Shown piece after piece: positions 49,844 to 58,777 of a stretch of 64,000 nucleotides of DNA (position 1 is the first letter of the stretch; the number at the start of each line of letters is the position of its first letter). The notes under the pieces were generated by a model that saw nothing but the letters and a program-made list of their open reading frames with translations, was not told the origin of the DNA and ran no database searches. The DNA lies in assembly GCA_964538085.1 (NCBI GenBank), contig CAZIDF010000017.1:16811-80810 (forward strand), written 5' to 3'. This DNA comes from G020348385 sp964538085 (GTDB taxonomy: Bacteria; Acidobacteriota; Aminicenantia; Aminicenantales; Aminicenantaceae). Position numbers and translations under genes: made by a program.

Positions 49844-50494
49844 ATGAAAAGATCAAAAGATAGGATAGACGAAATTATTTTCATGCTAAAAAAGGCCTAC
49901 CCCGTAAGTAAAACGGCCCTCAATTTTGAGACACCGTTGCAGATCCTTGTGGCGACAATATTATCTGCTCAGTGCACGGATGAACAGGTCAACAAGGTCA
50001 CACCTTCGCTCTTCCGCAAGTACAAAACCGCTGCGGATTTCGCAGGGGCCAATCCCAGTGTGCTAGAAGAGGAGATCCGATCCACCGGATTTTTCCGGAA
50101 CAAGACAAAAAGCATCATCCTCGCTTCGAAAAAGATCGTCGATAATTTCGGAGGCAAAGTTCCTGAACGCATGGAGGATCTGATCACGCTTCAGGGAGTA
50201 GCCAGAAAAACAGCCAACATCGTTCTTTCCTCGGGTTTCAATAAAGCTGAGGGCATTGCGGTCGATACACACGTCAAAAGGCTTTCGTACAGATTGGGAT
50301 TGAGCAAGGAGAGGGACCCGGATAAGATCGAACAGGACCTGTTAAAACTCGTGCCACAAAAGGACTGGATGGATTTCAACTATATGCTCGTCAATCACGG
50401 AAGAAAGACCTGCCAAGCCCGCAAACCGGATTGTCCCGCCTGCGTGTTGAATTCCCTCTGTCCTGCAGCACAGGAATTTTTTCCTTCGAGGTGA
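49844..50494 (+). CDS. nth: Endonuclease III
   Basis: 216 residues from ATG 49844 behind AAGGAGAG; the frame is open to 49766 but the family starts here. Helix-hairpin-helix LQGVARKTANIVLS, catalytic Asp in GIAVDTHVKRLSYR, lysine in the HhH region, and the C-terminal [4Fe-4S] motif C-x6-C-x2-C-x5-C (CQARKPDC, PAC, NSLC). Removes oxidised pyrimidines and nicks the abasic site. A further Fe-S client in this long gene row. Confidence 0.94.
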   Translation: MKRSKDRIDEIIFMLKKAYPVSKTALNFETPLQILVATILSAQCTDEQVNKVTPSLFRKYKTAADFAGANPSVLEEEIRSTGFFRNKTKSIILASKKIVDNFGGKVPERMEDLITLQGVARKTANIVLSSGFNKAEGIAVDTHVKRLSYRLGLSKERDPDKIEQDLLKLVPQKDWMDFNYMLVNHGRKTCQARKPDCPACVLNSLCPAAQEFFPSR

Positions 50495-50498
50495 TCGA

Positions 50499-50918
50499 AT
50501 GAACGGAGAATGTCATCACATTGGATTGTTCAGTCAAAGTCCAAAAAAACTCGTTTCATTTTATACTGAAAAAATGGGTTTCGAACATCTGGGGACCAAA
50601 ACCGTTTCAAAAGAATGGATGGCCCAAATTTTTGGTATGCCGTCCCCATGCCGATTGATCAAATTGCGCTTTGGCTCAGCCATTCTCGAAATATTTGCGC
50701 CCCAGGAAGGAGAAGACGAGCTGGCAAACAGAAACTCTCCATCAGAAGGGTACAATCATTGGGCCTTGGGAGTGAAGGATAAGGAGGCCTTCGTCCGTAA
50801 GCTCCAAAAAAAGGGAGTTTCGCTGTTGAAGCTGGAGGGGACAGGCCGTTTTATTTTCTTTGTTAGAGATCCCGAGGAGAATTTGATAGAGATTTATCAA
50901 AAGAGAGGACAGGAATGA
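50499..50918 (+). CDS. VOC-family (glyoxalase/dioxygenase fold) protein
   Basis: 139 residues with the two beta-alpha-beta-beta-beta modules of the vicinal oxygen chelate fold: CHHIGLFSQSPKKLVSFYTE at the start, AILEIFAPQEGE, NHWALGVKDKEAFVRKLQKK and FVRDPEENLIEIYQ at the end. Potential metal ligands His7 or His8, Glu near 64, His near 88 and Glu near 132. Such proteins include glyoxalase I and methylmalonyl-CoA epimerase; the substrate is not clear. ATGA-type overlap with amrS. Confidence 0.85.
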   Translation: MNGECHHIGLFSQSPKKLVSFYTEKMGFEHLGTKTVSKEWMAQIFGMPSPCRLIKLRFGSAILEIFAPQEGEDELANRNSPSEGYNHWALGVKDKEAFVRKLQKKGVSLLKLEGTGRFIFFVRDPEENLIEIYQKRGQE

Positions 50919-51946
50919 TAAAAAAAGCCATGCTCTACCAATCTCTCCCATCAGAGAAGGTTTCCTGTGTCCTCTGCCATCACAATTGCCAGATTTCTCC
51001 AGGCCAATACGGCATCTGCGGAGTACGGCAAAACAGAGCAGGAGAGCTTTACACTCTGGTGTATGGCCATATCATTGCCGCCCATGTGGACCCGATCGAA
51101 AAAAAACCTTTGTATCATTTTCTTCCAGGCACGTCATCATTTTCGATCGCGACGATCGGATGCAATTTTCGCTGCCCCTTTTGCCAGAATTGGCAGATTT
51201 CACAGGCATCGAAAAACGAAGGCCTCACAGATCATGGGCAGGAATATTCTCCTGAGGATGTCGTCCGTTCCGCAAAAAAACATCGTTGCCAGAGCATTTC
51301 CTATACCTATACCGAACCCACCATATATTTTGAATATGCATTCGACACAGCGAAGCTTGCAAAAAAAGAGGGATTGGCTAATGTGTTCGTGACGAACGGG
51401 TACATGAGCAGGGAGGCCTTGGAGACCATCCGCCCTTACCTAGACGCCTGTAATGTGGACCTCAAGGCATTTCATGAAGGTTTTTATAAGGATATGTGCG
51501 GGGCACATCTTCAACCTGTGTTGGATTCGGTAAAGCTTATGAAGGAGATGGATATTTGGGTGGAGATAACGACACTCATCATTCCTGGTCGCAATGACAG
51601 CGAACAGGAATTGACACAGATCGCTCGGTTCATCAAAAAAATAGATCCCGATATACCTTGGCATATCAGCCGTTTCCATCCCGATTATAAATACATGGAT
51701 GCCGAAGCGACTCCGGTCCAATCCCTTCGCCTAGCCTATAATGTAGCAAAAAAAGAGGGTTTGCGGTTCATCTATATCGGGAATATTCTTGGAGAGTCAG
51801 AGGGGACGGAATGCCCGCACTGTAAGAAGATGCTTATTCCCCGGCAAGGATTTACCATAACGGAGAATAAAATTAAAGAGGGGAAATGTCCTTTTTGCGG
51901 GACGCCCGTTGCCGGCGTTTTCAAATATAAAGCGCGAGAAATTTGA
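50915..51946 (+). CDS. amrS: AmmeMemoRadiSam system radical SAM enzyme
   Basis: 343 residues. N-terminal zinc-like cysteines CVLCHHNCQISPGQYGICGV, radical SAM motif CNFRCPFCQNWQIS (Cys-x3-Cys-x2-Cys), TYTEPTIYFEYAFDTAKLA, and a C-terminal ribbon (ECPHCKKMLIPR, KCPFCGTPVAG). This matches the AmrS family (pyruvate-formate-lyase-activase-like). It usually occurs with MEMO and AMMECR1 homologues, which are not in the window. The reaction is unknown. Confidence 0.92.
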   Translation: MIKKAMLYQSLPSEKVSCVLCHHNCQISPGQYGICGVRQNRAGELYTLVYGHIIAAHVDPIEKKPLYHFLPGTSSFSIATIGCNFRCPFCQNWQISQASKNEGLTDHGQEYSPEDVVRSAKKHRCQSISYTYTEPTIYFEYAFDTAKLAKKEGLANVFVTNGYMSREALETIRPYLDACNVDLKAFHEGFYKDMCGAHLQPVLDSVKLMKEMDIWVEITTLIIPGRNDSEQELTQIARFIKKIDPDIPWHISRFHPDYKYMDAEATPVQSLRLAYNVAKKEGLRFIYIGNILGESEGTECPHCKKMLIPRQGFTITENKIKEGKCPFCGTPVAGVFKYKAREI

Positions 51947-52369
51947 ATGGATATGTACAAGTTTTTGTCTCACATGGCGGATGCAAAGTTTCAGGCCTTT
52001 GGACAAACCCTCGAAGAAACATTTGCCCATGCTGCTTTTGCTGTCGCTTCATTGATGTGGGATTGGAAAAAAATAGCGAAAAATATCGAGATTCCTGTCG
52101 AGATAGAGGGAATAGACTTGGAACAGCTTCTCGTTAATTTCTTAGAGGAAATACTGTATCTATTGGATACACGGCATTTTCTATTGGGTTCGATCGACAA
52201 AATCTCGCTCGAAAAAGGACCAGAGGGCTGGAAAATCCAGGCTTTGTTTACAGGGGATGAAAATGTAAGCGGGTACGAAATCTTCGGGGATGTGAAAGCC
52301 ATTACCTATAATGAAATGATCGTTAAAAATGAAATCCCTTTTATGGTGCAGGTCGTGGTTGATGTTTAA
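51947..52369 (+). CDS. Archease
   Basis: 140 residues. LSHMADAKFQAFGQTLEETF, FLEEILYLLDTRHFLL and DVKAITYNEM match archease, the small protein that helps RtcB guanylation and allows many turnovers. The usual His of KAVTYH is Asn here (TYNEM), a possible change at a calcium-binding site. Begins directly at the amrS stop and ends 9 bases before rtcB, the expected partner. Confidence 0.88.
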   Translation: MDMYKFLSHMADAKFQAFGQTLEETFAHAAFAVASLMWDWKKIAKNIEIPVEIEGIDLEQLLVNFLEEILYLLDTRHFLLGSIDKISLEKGPEGWKIQALFTGDENVSGYEIFGDVKAITYNEMIVKNEIPFMVQVVVDV

Positions 52370-52378
52370 GGTGAAACC

Positions 52379-53800
52379 ATGGAATTGAAAAAGATCAATT
52401 CGAATACCTGGGAGATTCCAAAACAGGCGAACATGAGGGTTCCGGCCATTATTTATGCGTCGGAAAAGCTATTGAAAGGTGTCCGAGGAGATAAAACGCT
52501 TTTCCAGGCAAAAAATGTGGCTTGTTTGCCTGGTATCCAACGCAAAGCATACGTCATGCCCGATGCCCATCAGGGTTATGGATTTCCCATCGGAGGGGTT
52601 GCCGCTTTCGATTTGCATGAGGGCGTTATTTCTCCTGGCGGAGTGGGCTATGACATTAACTGTGGAGTTCGTTTGTTAAAAACGGATTTTACAGAACAAG
52701 ATATTCGTACCCAAAAAAAGCTCCTCCTTTCTGAAATCTTCAAAGAAGTGCCCGCTGGTGTGGGCAAAGGAGGGACGACTAGACTGAGCCGCAAGGCGTT
52801 GGAGGAAGTCTGTATCAAGGGAGCGGAATGGGCGGTAGAGAAGGGATACGGGGAAAAAGATGACCTGTCGCGGACAGAAGAAAACGGAAGGATGAGAGAG
52901 GCGGATCCCAGCTATCTGTCCCCGCGAGCCTTCGAGAGAGGTGTCCCTCAGTTGGGAACTTTGGGTGCTGGAAATCATTTTTTGGAGATCCAAAAAGTAT
53001 CCGAAATCTTCGATTCAGACGTGGCGAATGTTTTTGGTATTCATTCCCTGAACCAGATTATGGTGATGATTCATTGTGGAAGCCGGGGCCTTGGACATCA
53101 GGTCGCCTCCGACTACATAAGACTGATGGAGAACAAATTTGGGACGAAAGGATTGCCTGATCGTGAACTCATCTATGCACCTATTCGATCAGAGTTAGGG
53201 AACAGATATTACAAGTCCATGAGTGCGGCCGTAAATTTTGCCTTTGCCAATCGACAGATGATCGCCCACTGGACAAGGTGTGTTTTCCAGAAGGTCATGG
53301 GAAGTTCCGATGGCATGGATCAAGTCTATGATGTGTGCCATAATGTGGCCAAATTCGAACGACATACCATCGAGGGAAAAGTCAAAGAAGTGTGCATCCA
53401 CAGGAAAGGAGCCACAAGAAGTTTTGGCCCAGGCAGGAATGAGATCCCTGAAATCTATCGATCGGTTGGCCAGCCAGTTTTAATACCCGGGAGCATGGGG
53501 ACCTCCTCCTATATTCTTGTCGGGACTTCTATGGCAGAGGAACGGAGTTTTGGGTCCACTGCCCATGGAGCGGGAAGAGTGATGTCCCGGCATGAGGCAA
53601 AGCGTCGATTCAGGGGAGAAAAAATAAAGGAAGAATTAGAACAAAAAGGTATCGAACTTCATTGCACAAGCTGGAGGGGTGTGGCCGAGGAAGCTTCCCA
53701 AGCCTACAAAGATGTGGACGAGGTTGTCCGGATATCCCATGAGGAAGGACTGGGACGGCTTGTTGCGAAAGTCGTTCCGGTTGGTGTGATGAAGGGCTGA
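52379..53800 (+). CDS. rtcB: RNA-splicing ligase RtcB
   Basis: 473 residues, normal length. Metal and active-site motifs: MPDAHQGYGFPIGGVAAFD, GGVGYDINCGVRLL, LGTLGAGNHFLEIQ, HCGSRGLGHQVA, and CIHRKGATRSFGPG with the His that is guanylated. RtcB joins 2',3'-cyclic phosphate or 3'-phosphate ends to 5'-OH ends using GTP, acting in RNA repair or tRNA splicing. Last gene of the long plus-strand row; the next gene is convergent. Confidence 0.96.
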   Translation: MELKKINSNTWEIPKQANMRVPAIIYASEKLLKGVRGDKTLFQAKNVACLPGIQRKAYVMPDAHQGYGFPIGGVAAFDLHEGVISPGGVGYDINCGVRLLKTDFTEQDIRTQKKLLLSEIFKEVPAGVGKGGTTRLSRKALEEVCIKGAEWAVEKGYGEKDDLSRTEENGRMREADPSYLSPRAFERGVPQLGTLGAGNHFLEIQKVSEIFDSDVANVFGIHSLNQIMVMIHCGSRGLGHQVASDYIRLMENKFGTKGLPDRELIYAPIRSELGNRYYKSMSAAVNFAFANRQMIAHWTRCVFQKVMGSSDGMDQVYDVCHNVAKFERHTIEGKVKEVCIHRKGATRSFGPGRNEIPEIYRSVGQPVLIPGSMGTSSYILVGTSMAEERSFGSTAHGAGRVMSRHEAKRRFRGEKIKEELEQKGIELHCTSWRGVAEEASQAYKDVDEVVRISHEEGLGRLVAKVVPVGVMKG

Positions 53801-53803
53801 GCC

Positions 53804-54292
53804 TCAAGTCACGATTTTATCGACATCCTGTTCGGCATAATCTTCGAAATCCTGCACCGCATCATACTCGGTTTTTAGCATTAGATAATGGCTATGCTCG
53901 ACCTTGCTGAGGTATTGAAGCAGTTTTTTTTGGCTGTTCTCCATGCGGTCGGCTAGACGAGCATAAAAATCTTCTGCGTATTTTTCGGCCTCCATCGCTT
54001 GAAGGAGGATGTCTATCAAGGAGGTTGAGGGCGCGACATCGATGGGTTTGAACAGGTCTTTGCTGGGTTCTTCTGGAATTTGGATGGTTTGGTCGGGAAA
54101 AAGAGCCGTGTGAAGTTTCATCAGGATCTCTTTGTGTTTGTTTTCTTCGAATGCCAACCAACGAAATTTCTCTTTTAATAGCGGGTTTGATACCCTGTCG
54201 GAAAGATCTGAGTACGCTTTGTTCGAATCCATCTCTGCACGGATGGAATATCCCAAAAGGTCCTTAACGGAAGCGGTTGAAACATCTAGCAT
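53804..54292 (-). CDS. Ferritin-like / rubrerythrin-type protein
   Basis: 162 residues, four helices. Di-iron motifs: SIRAEMDSNKAY, FEENKHKEIL, QAMEAEKYAEDFYARLA and VEHSHYLMLKTEYDAVQD. No rubredoxin domain. Related in plan to the protein at 32411 but clearly different in sequence. Probably handles iron or peroxide. It shares the intergenic region with the divergent thyX. Confidence 0.85.
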   Translation of the reverse strand: MLDVSTASVKDLLGYSIRAEMDSNKAYSDLSDRVSNPLLKEKFRWLAFEENKHKEILMKLHTALFPDQTIQIPEEPSKDLFKPIDVAPSTSLIDILLQAMEAEKYAEDFYARLADRMENSQKKLLQYLSKVEHSHYLMLKTEYDAVQDFEDYAEQDVDKIVT

Positions 54293-54364
54293 ATCTTTCT
54301 CCTTAAATCAGATAATTTAATATTCTAATCTTTTCTTTGGGATTGGTAAAGGTCGATTATGATA

Positions 54365-54393
54365 TTGACTTTTTTTCCCCGGATTTCTATTGT
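54365..54393 (+). promoter_or_regulatory. Promoter of the double thyX gene
   Basis: TTGACT (54365-54370), 17 bases, TATTGT (54388-54393). The -10 ends 7 bases before the ATG at 54401, so the transcript would start at or just before the codon. Confidence 0.5.
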
Positions 54394-54400
54394 AGAAACT

Positions 54401-55882
54401 ATGCATGTTATTTTGGCTGGGTACAACATCGATAGCGTGGTTATCGAAGAATTGAAAAAAAATAGCCCCCCACGAATGGATATTACTCCTGAAACGCTGT
54501 CCGCCTCCTATGCCCGTATTTCCAGAGATCCGCGACCGGCTAATGAACTGCGTAGCATTGCCAGGGCTCAAGTCGAAAGAGCAAGGAAATCCAATCAAAA
54601 CATCATTTTTAAGATGGGCCATCATTCCGTCGCAGAACATGCTGTATTCAATTTTGATATCGTCGGCGTTAGCCGTTTAGCTCTGGAAGAAATCGAAAAA
54701 TTTCGCCTCTGTTCCTACACGGAAAAATCTCAACGTTACATAAAATTGAAGGATGATTTTGTCCTTCCCGATGAAGCAAAAAAGGCCGGACTGACAAAAA
54801 TATTCACCGAGACTATTAGAGCTCAGAATACCCTCTACCATCAGCTTTTCGATAGGTTGAAGCCTTTCATTTTCGACAAACACAAAGAGCTGGCGGACAA
54901 TCCCAAGAATCATGCGTTGCTCGATGGATGGGCCAAAGAAGATGCTCGGTATATTGTCAGCCTAGCTACGCAAGCGCAATTGGGCATGACATTGAATGCA
55001 CGCAATCTTGAGTTTCTCATCCGCCGTTTCGCTTCCAAAAGGTTGGCCGAGCTGAAGGAATTGAATCAAAAGATTTATGAGCTGGCCAAAGAAGTGGCTC
55101 CCTCCATCATCCTCTTTACGGAATCCAATGAATTCGATGCGAAAACCTACCGGGATTTGGAAAACAGCGCGAGGACGGTATTGACTCATAAAAGGATTAC
55201 GGGAAATGGACAAGTCCAGCTTGTCTCCTACACAGCCGAAGGTGATAATCGATTGATTGCGGCGCTATTGCACTCCTCTTCTAACCTGCCCTATGAGGCC
55301 TGTTATAACAGGGCTAGAAAGATGAGCCTTGGAGATAAAGAATCCTTCGTCAAACTAGCCTGGCAGCGCATGGAGTTTTATGACTTTGTTCTCCGAGAGT
55401 TCGAATACCTGGATCTGCAATTTGATCTGATCGTTTCAGCGACATGCTTCGCCCAACTCAAACGTCATCGCATGGCCACTTTGACCTCTCAGCCATACGA
55501 TCCAAACCTCGGAGTGACCGTTCCCCCTTCTGTCGAAGCCGTTGGTTGTCATCAGGAGTTCCTTGGGATGATCCGCAGGACGAATGATGTGTTTGACCTC
55601 ATGCAAAATAAAATGGAGGTGGGCGCAGAATATATCCTCACTAATGCTCACCGGAAACGAGTCCTCTTCAAGGTCAATGTCCGAGAGCTTTATCATATCT
55701 CCCGCTTGAGAGAAGACCGGACAGCCCAGTGGGATATCCGGCATATTGTGGGACAGATGGTCGACTTGGCCAAGGGCGTGATGCCGATAGCGTGTTTGCT
55801 TCTGGGCGGAAAAGATGTTTATCCCGAGATTTATAAAGGGGTTTTTGGCAGGCGGCCGAAGCTCGCTCCACCTAAGATTTGA
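54401..55882 (+). CDS. Tandem double-domain ThyX-like protein
   Basis: 493 residues from ATG 54401, twice the usual ThyX length; the ATG at 54359 lies upstream of the predicted promoter. Half 1 has HHSVAEHAVFNFDIVGVSRL, FRLCSYTEKSQRY (101-113) and NARNLEFLIRRFASKR. Half 2 has the RHR at 355-357 (LKRHRMATLTSQPY) and NVRELYHISRLREDRTAQWD. The family motif RHRxxSxNExSxRY is thus split: half 1 keeps the second part but not RH, half 2 keeps RHR but not NE or RY. ThyX makes dTMP with FAD and methylene-tetrahydrofolate. Whether this form is active is unknown. Confidence 0.85.
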   Translation: MHVILAGYNIDSVVIEELKKNSPPRMDITPETLSASYARISRDPRPANELRSIARAQVERARKSNQNIIFKMGHHSVAEHAVFNFDIVGVSRLALEEIEKFRLCSYTEKSQRYIKLKDDFVLPDEAKKAGLTKIFTETIRAQNTLYHQLFDRLKPFIFDKHKELADNPKNHALLDGWAKEDARYIVSLATQAQLGMTLNARNLEFLIRRFASKRLAELKELNQKIYELAKEVAPSIILFTESNEFDAKTYRDLENSARTVLTHKRITGNGQVQLVSYTAEGDNRLIAALLHSSSNLPYEACYNRARKMSLGDKESFVKLAWQRMEFYDFVLREFEYLDLQFDLIVSATCFAQLKRHRMATLTSQPYDPNLGVTVPPSVEAVGCHQEFLGMIRRTNDVFDLMQNKMEVGAEYILTNAHRKRVLFKVNVRELYHISRLREDRTAQWDIRHIVGQMVDLAKGVMPIACLLLGGKDVYPEIYKGVFGRRPKLAPPKI

Positions 55883-55885
55883 TGC

Positions 55886-57118
55886 CTATTCTTTATTTGC
55901 CACGATCTTATAGAATCTGCGTTTGCCGATTTTCAGGACATATTCCTTCTTTTTGTTGAAATCCAGCATCAATTCGATATCGTCGATTCGGTCCCCATCG
56001 ATGTAAATTCCCCCCTGGCGGATCATTCTTTTAACCTCTCCGCGAGAACCCATTATATCTTCGAGAACGTCGACTATCTGGGCTTGTCTGGATTCCGAGA
56101 TTTTCACAGAATTCACGACATGAACCGCAAGATCTTCCGGGATTTCTTTTTGTTTGAATACCAAGTCAAATTCTTGGGCGGCAGTTTCAGCTTCTTTTTT
56201 GTCCCAAAAATCGGCCACGATCATCCTGGCCAATCTTGATTTCAAGTCCTTGGGATTGAGAATTTCTTCCCGGATTTCGTTTCGCCAACCTTCGAGCTGA
56301 GAAAGAGTTACATCCGTGAGCAATTCATAATAACGGAACATCAATGGATCGGATATGGACATTATCTTGCCGTATATATCCTTCGGCGGCTCTGTGATTC
56401 CCACATAGTTATTCAGGGATTTGCTCATTTTTTCCACTCCATCGAGTCCCTCCAGCAAGGGCATGGTCATGACGATCTGTGGCTCCTGCTGAAATTCTCT
56501 TTGGATATCCCTACCCACCAGAAGGTTGAATTTTTGATCTGTTCCGCCCAGTTCGACATCGGCCTCCAAGGCGACCGAGTCATAAGCCTGCATAATAGGG
56601 TAGAGGAGTTCATGTAAGGATATAGGTTGGCCGCTTTTCAACCGGTTTGAAAAATCGTCCCGTTCCAAAATCCTTGCAACGGTATACTTCGATGTCAACT
56701 TGATGATATCGAAACTTGTCAGTTCTCCTAACCAACGGGAGTTGAAGTCGATGATCGTTTTTTCAGGATCGAGTATCTTGAATATCTGGCTTTTATACGT
56801 CTCGGCGTTTTTATTTATCTGTTCATGGGTCATCGGAGGCCGGGTGGCTGATTGGCCGGATGGATCTCCGATGAGGCCTGTGAAATCTCCGATCAGGAAG
56901 ATGACATCGTGACCCAAATCTTGGAAGTGTTTCATCTTGCGGATGAGAACCGTGTGACCGACATGAATATCGGGAGCTGTCGGGTCGAATCCCGCTTTCA
57001 CACGCAGCGGCTTATTTTCCTTTATCGCCCGTTCGAGTCTGGCTTTGAGTTCGCTTTCCTGGATTATTTCCACACAACCTTTTTTAAGGTGTGCAAATTG
57101 TTCTTCGACAGATTTCAT
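55886..57118 (-). CDS. tyrS: Tyrosyl-tRNA synthetase
   Basis: 410 residues. HVGHTVLIRKMKHFQDLGH is the HIGH-type motif and GVEKMSKSLNN the KMSKS motif; a C-terminal S4 RNA-binding domain (GSRGEVKRMIRQGGIYIDG, about 345-405) follows. The spacing and GDFTGLIGDPSGQS match the group 2 (TyrZ-like) bacterial enzyme. Charges tRNA-Tyr, whose gene lies at 63666. Starts 25 bases after purN. Confidence 0.95.
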   Translation of the reverse strand: MKSVEEQFAHLKKGCVEIIQESELKARLERAIKENKPLRVKAGFDPTAPDIHVGHTVLIRKMKHFQDLGHDVIFLIGDFTGLIGDPSGQSATRPPMTHEQINKNAETYKSQIFKILDPEKTIIDFNSRWLGELTSFDIIKLTSKYTVARILERDDFSNRLKSGQPISLHELLYPIMQAYDSVALEADVELGGTDQKFNLLVGRDIQREFQQEPQIVMTMPLLEGLDGVEKMSKSLNNYVGITEPPKDIYGKIMSISDPLMFRYYELLTDVTLSQLEGWRNEIREEILNPKDLKSRLARMIVADFWDKKEAETAAQEFDLVFKQKEIPEDLAVHVVNSVKISESRQAQIVDVLEDIMGSRGEVKRMIRQGGIYIDGDRIDDIELMLDFNKKKEYVLKIGKRRFYKIVANKE

Positions 57119-57143
57119 GATTTTTTCCTTTATTTGCTTGAAG

Positions 57144-57779
57144 TTACCTGATGAGAACTCGCCGCCCCATTATTTCCAGTCTTCCCTCGAAGTAGAGCTT
57201 GACAGCCTCAGGATAGATCTGGTGTTCCTGCTTCAAAATTCTTTCGCTCAGTGTTTCTTCGGTGTCATCTTGGAGAACAGGCACCGCCGCTTGCAGGATA
57301 ATGGGTCCCTGGTCGACTTCTGCGGTAACGAAATGGACGGTAGCGCCTGAATATCGAACCCCCCAGTCAATAGCCTTTTGTTGAACGTGAAGGCCGGGGA
57401 AGGAAGGAAGAAGGGCTGGATGGATGTTGATGACTCTATTTTTAAAGGTGTTGCAAAACAGGGGAGTAAGAATTTTCATGTATCCGGCCAGGCATATCAA
57501 ATCCACATCCCTTTTTTTTATTTCCTGTATGATCGCTTCATCATAATCCTCGCGGGTTGGGAATTCCTTAGGCTTGAAGTACAAGGTTTCGAGATAGCGT
57601 TCCTTTGCGATCTCTAATCCTGGCGCTTCTTTTTTATTGCTGAAAACGAGAACGATCTCAGCATTGATTTTTCCTGCGACGATGGCATCGTGTATGGCGA
57701 CAAAATTCGAACCGCGTCCTGAGAGGAAGACTGCGATCCGGCCTTTTTTCTGGGGGCTCAAAAAAACTTCCTCTGGCAT
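57144..57779 (-). CDS. purN: Phosphoribosylglycinamide formyltransferase
   Basis: 211 residues. IAVFLSGRGSNFVAIHDAI, NIHPALLPSFPGLHVQ (catalytic Asn and His) and SGATVHFVTAEVDQGPI (catalytic Asp) are all in place. Transfers formyl from 10-formyltetrahydrofolate in purine synthesis step 3. Downstream of purL with a barrel-protein gene between them. Confidence 0.95.
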   Translation of the reverse strand: MPEEVFLSPQKKGRIAVFLSGRGSNFVAIHDAIVAGKINAEIVLVFSNKKEAPGLEIAKERYLETLYFKPKEFPTREDYDEAIIQEIKKRDVDLICLAGYMKILTPLFCNTFKNRVINIHPALLPSFPGLHVQQKAIDWGVRYSGATVHFVTAEVDQGPIILQAAVPVLQDDTEETLSERILKQEHQIYPEAVKLYFEGRLEIMGRRVLIR

Positions 57780-57812
57780 CTTGTTCTTCCCTTGTTGGAT
57801 TTGTTCAGTCGC

Positions 57813-58670
57813 TTAAAATCTGATTATGAAACCTATTTTAACCGAAAATCCGCTAAAATCAACCACGGTCTCTGACACTGACCGAATATCCGAGCCAGAT
57901 GGCAATTCGGCTCGTATCTCGTTTTTCGCTTGCCAAAAATCGAGCGATGGATCGTACTCTTCGAAATAGTACAGCGTGCCTTTTTCTTCCAACTCGTTTT
58001 CACCTGAAAATCCTTGGATCTTTGCTGTTCTCACCAACCCTTCGAGAAAAAAACGGACTCCCACTTCCGTTTCAAAAATAAATCCAAAACCTCCCAGAAA
58101 TATAGGCCCGGATGCGGTAGCCTTTTCCAGTTGGAAAAAATTGTATTTTTCTGCCGATTCGGCTTTTTTCGCTTCACGGTTCACATAATTTGCCCATGCC
58201 AAGCCGCCGCCACCCCGCACATAAAAGTGAAGCTTTGTATTCAGCGGGATAAAATAATAAGCGGTCAAGACCAGTGGGTAGGCACTCGCGGTAGTCGGGA
58301 ATATCTGGCTTATCGGTCCGGAGACTTTCTGCACCAAGACTTCTACGTCTTTTTCATGCACGTCGCTGTAAATATATCCAGCTCCGAAACTGAGTCCAAA
58401 ACGGGGAGAAAAGGAAAACAAAATCTCTCCTTCCAAGTGGATGCCAGAATTCAGTTTATCCAGATTCTGTCCGAGAATTTGCCAATTATTATTTTCTTCT
58501 GCCTCCCGTTTCCTCCATTCGGCCCAGCCTGCGATTCCCCTGTTGATGCCATTGACGCCGAGATAGGCATATCCCCCCGAAAGTTTAAAATCCAGCTTCA
58601 TGCCATAGGCCGATATCCCGACCAACAAGAGGAAGCCGAAAATTTGAACACTCTTCCTGACGGAATCCAT
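57813..58670 (-). CDS. Outer-membrane beta-barrel protein
   Basis: 285 residues from ATG 58670 behind GCAGGAGTGCA; an upstream ATG at 58697 is less likely. Signal peptide (VQIFGFLLLVGISAYG), then strands such as FKLSGGYAYLGVNGINRG, GEILFSFSPRFGLSFGAGYI and KLHFYVRGGGGLAWANYV, and a C-terminal ending in Phe (KIGFIIRF). It resembles OmpA/OprF-type or OMP_b-brl barrels but I do not recognise a family. It sits between purL and purN without a clear reason. Confidence 0.75.
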   Translation of the reverse strand: MDSVRKSVQIFGFLLLVGISAYGMKLDFKLSGGYAYLGVNGINRGIAGWAEWRKREAEENNNWQILGQNLDKLNSGIHLEGEILFSFSPRFGLSFGAGYIYSDVHEKDVEVLVQKVSGPISQIFPTTASAYPLVLTAYYFIPLNTKLHFYVRGGGGLAWANYVNREAKKAESAEKYNFFQLEKATASGPIFLGGFGFIFETEVGVRFFLEGLVRTAKIQGFSGENELEEKGTLYYFEEYDPSLDFWQAKNEIRAELPSGSDIRSVSETVVDFSGFSVKIGFIIRF

Positions 58671-58777
58671 TGCACTCCTGCACGTCGCTTTTCCCATCGT
58701 TGTTATGAGCCTATCAGTTTAACTTTTCTGGCATGGACTTTCAATCCCTTCATAATCTCTTAGGCGGAATCATGGGA

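Noticed and set aside
54401..55882. Double thyX as an assembly duplication or gene fusion error
   Set aside because: The two halves are highly diverged and each shows its own pattern of kept residues, so a recent artificial duplication is ruled out.
58014..58763. 249-residue plus-strand open frame
   Set aside because: Antisense to the beta-barrel gene, which has a signal peptide, ribosome binding site and barrel-type C-terminus.
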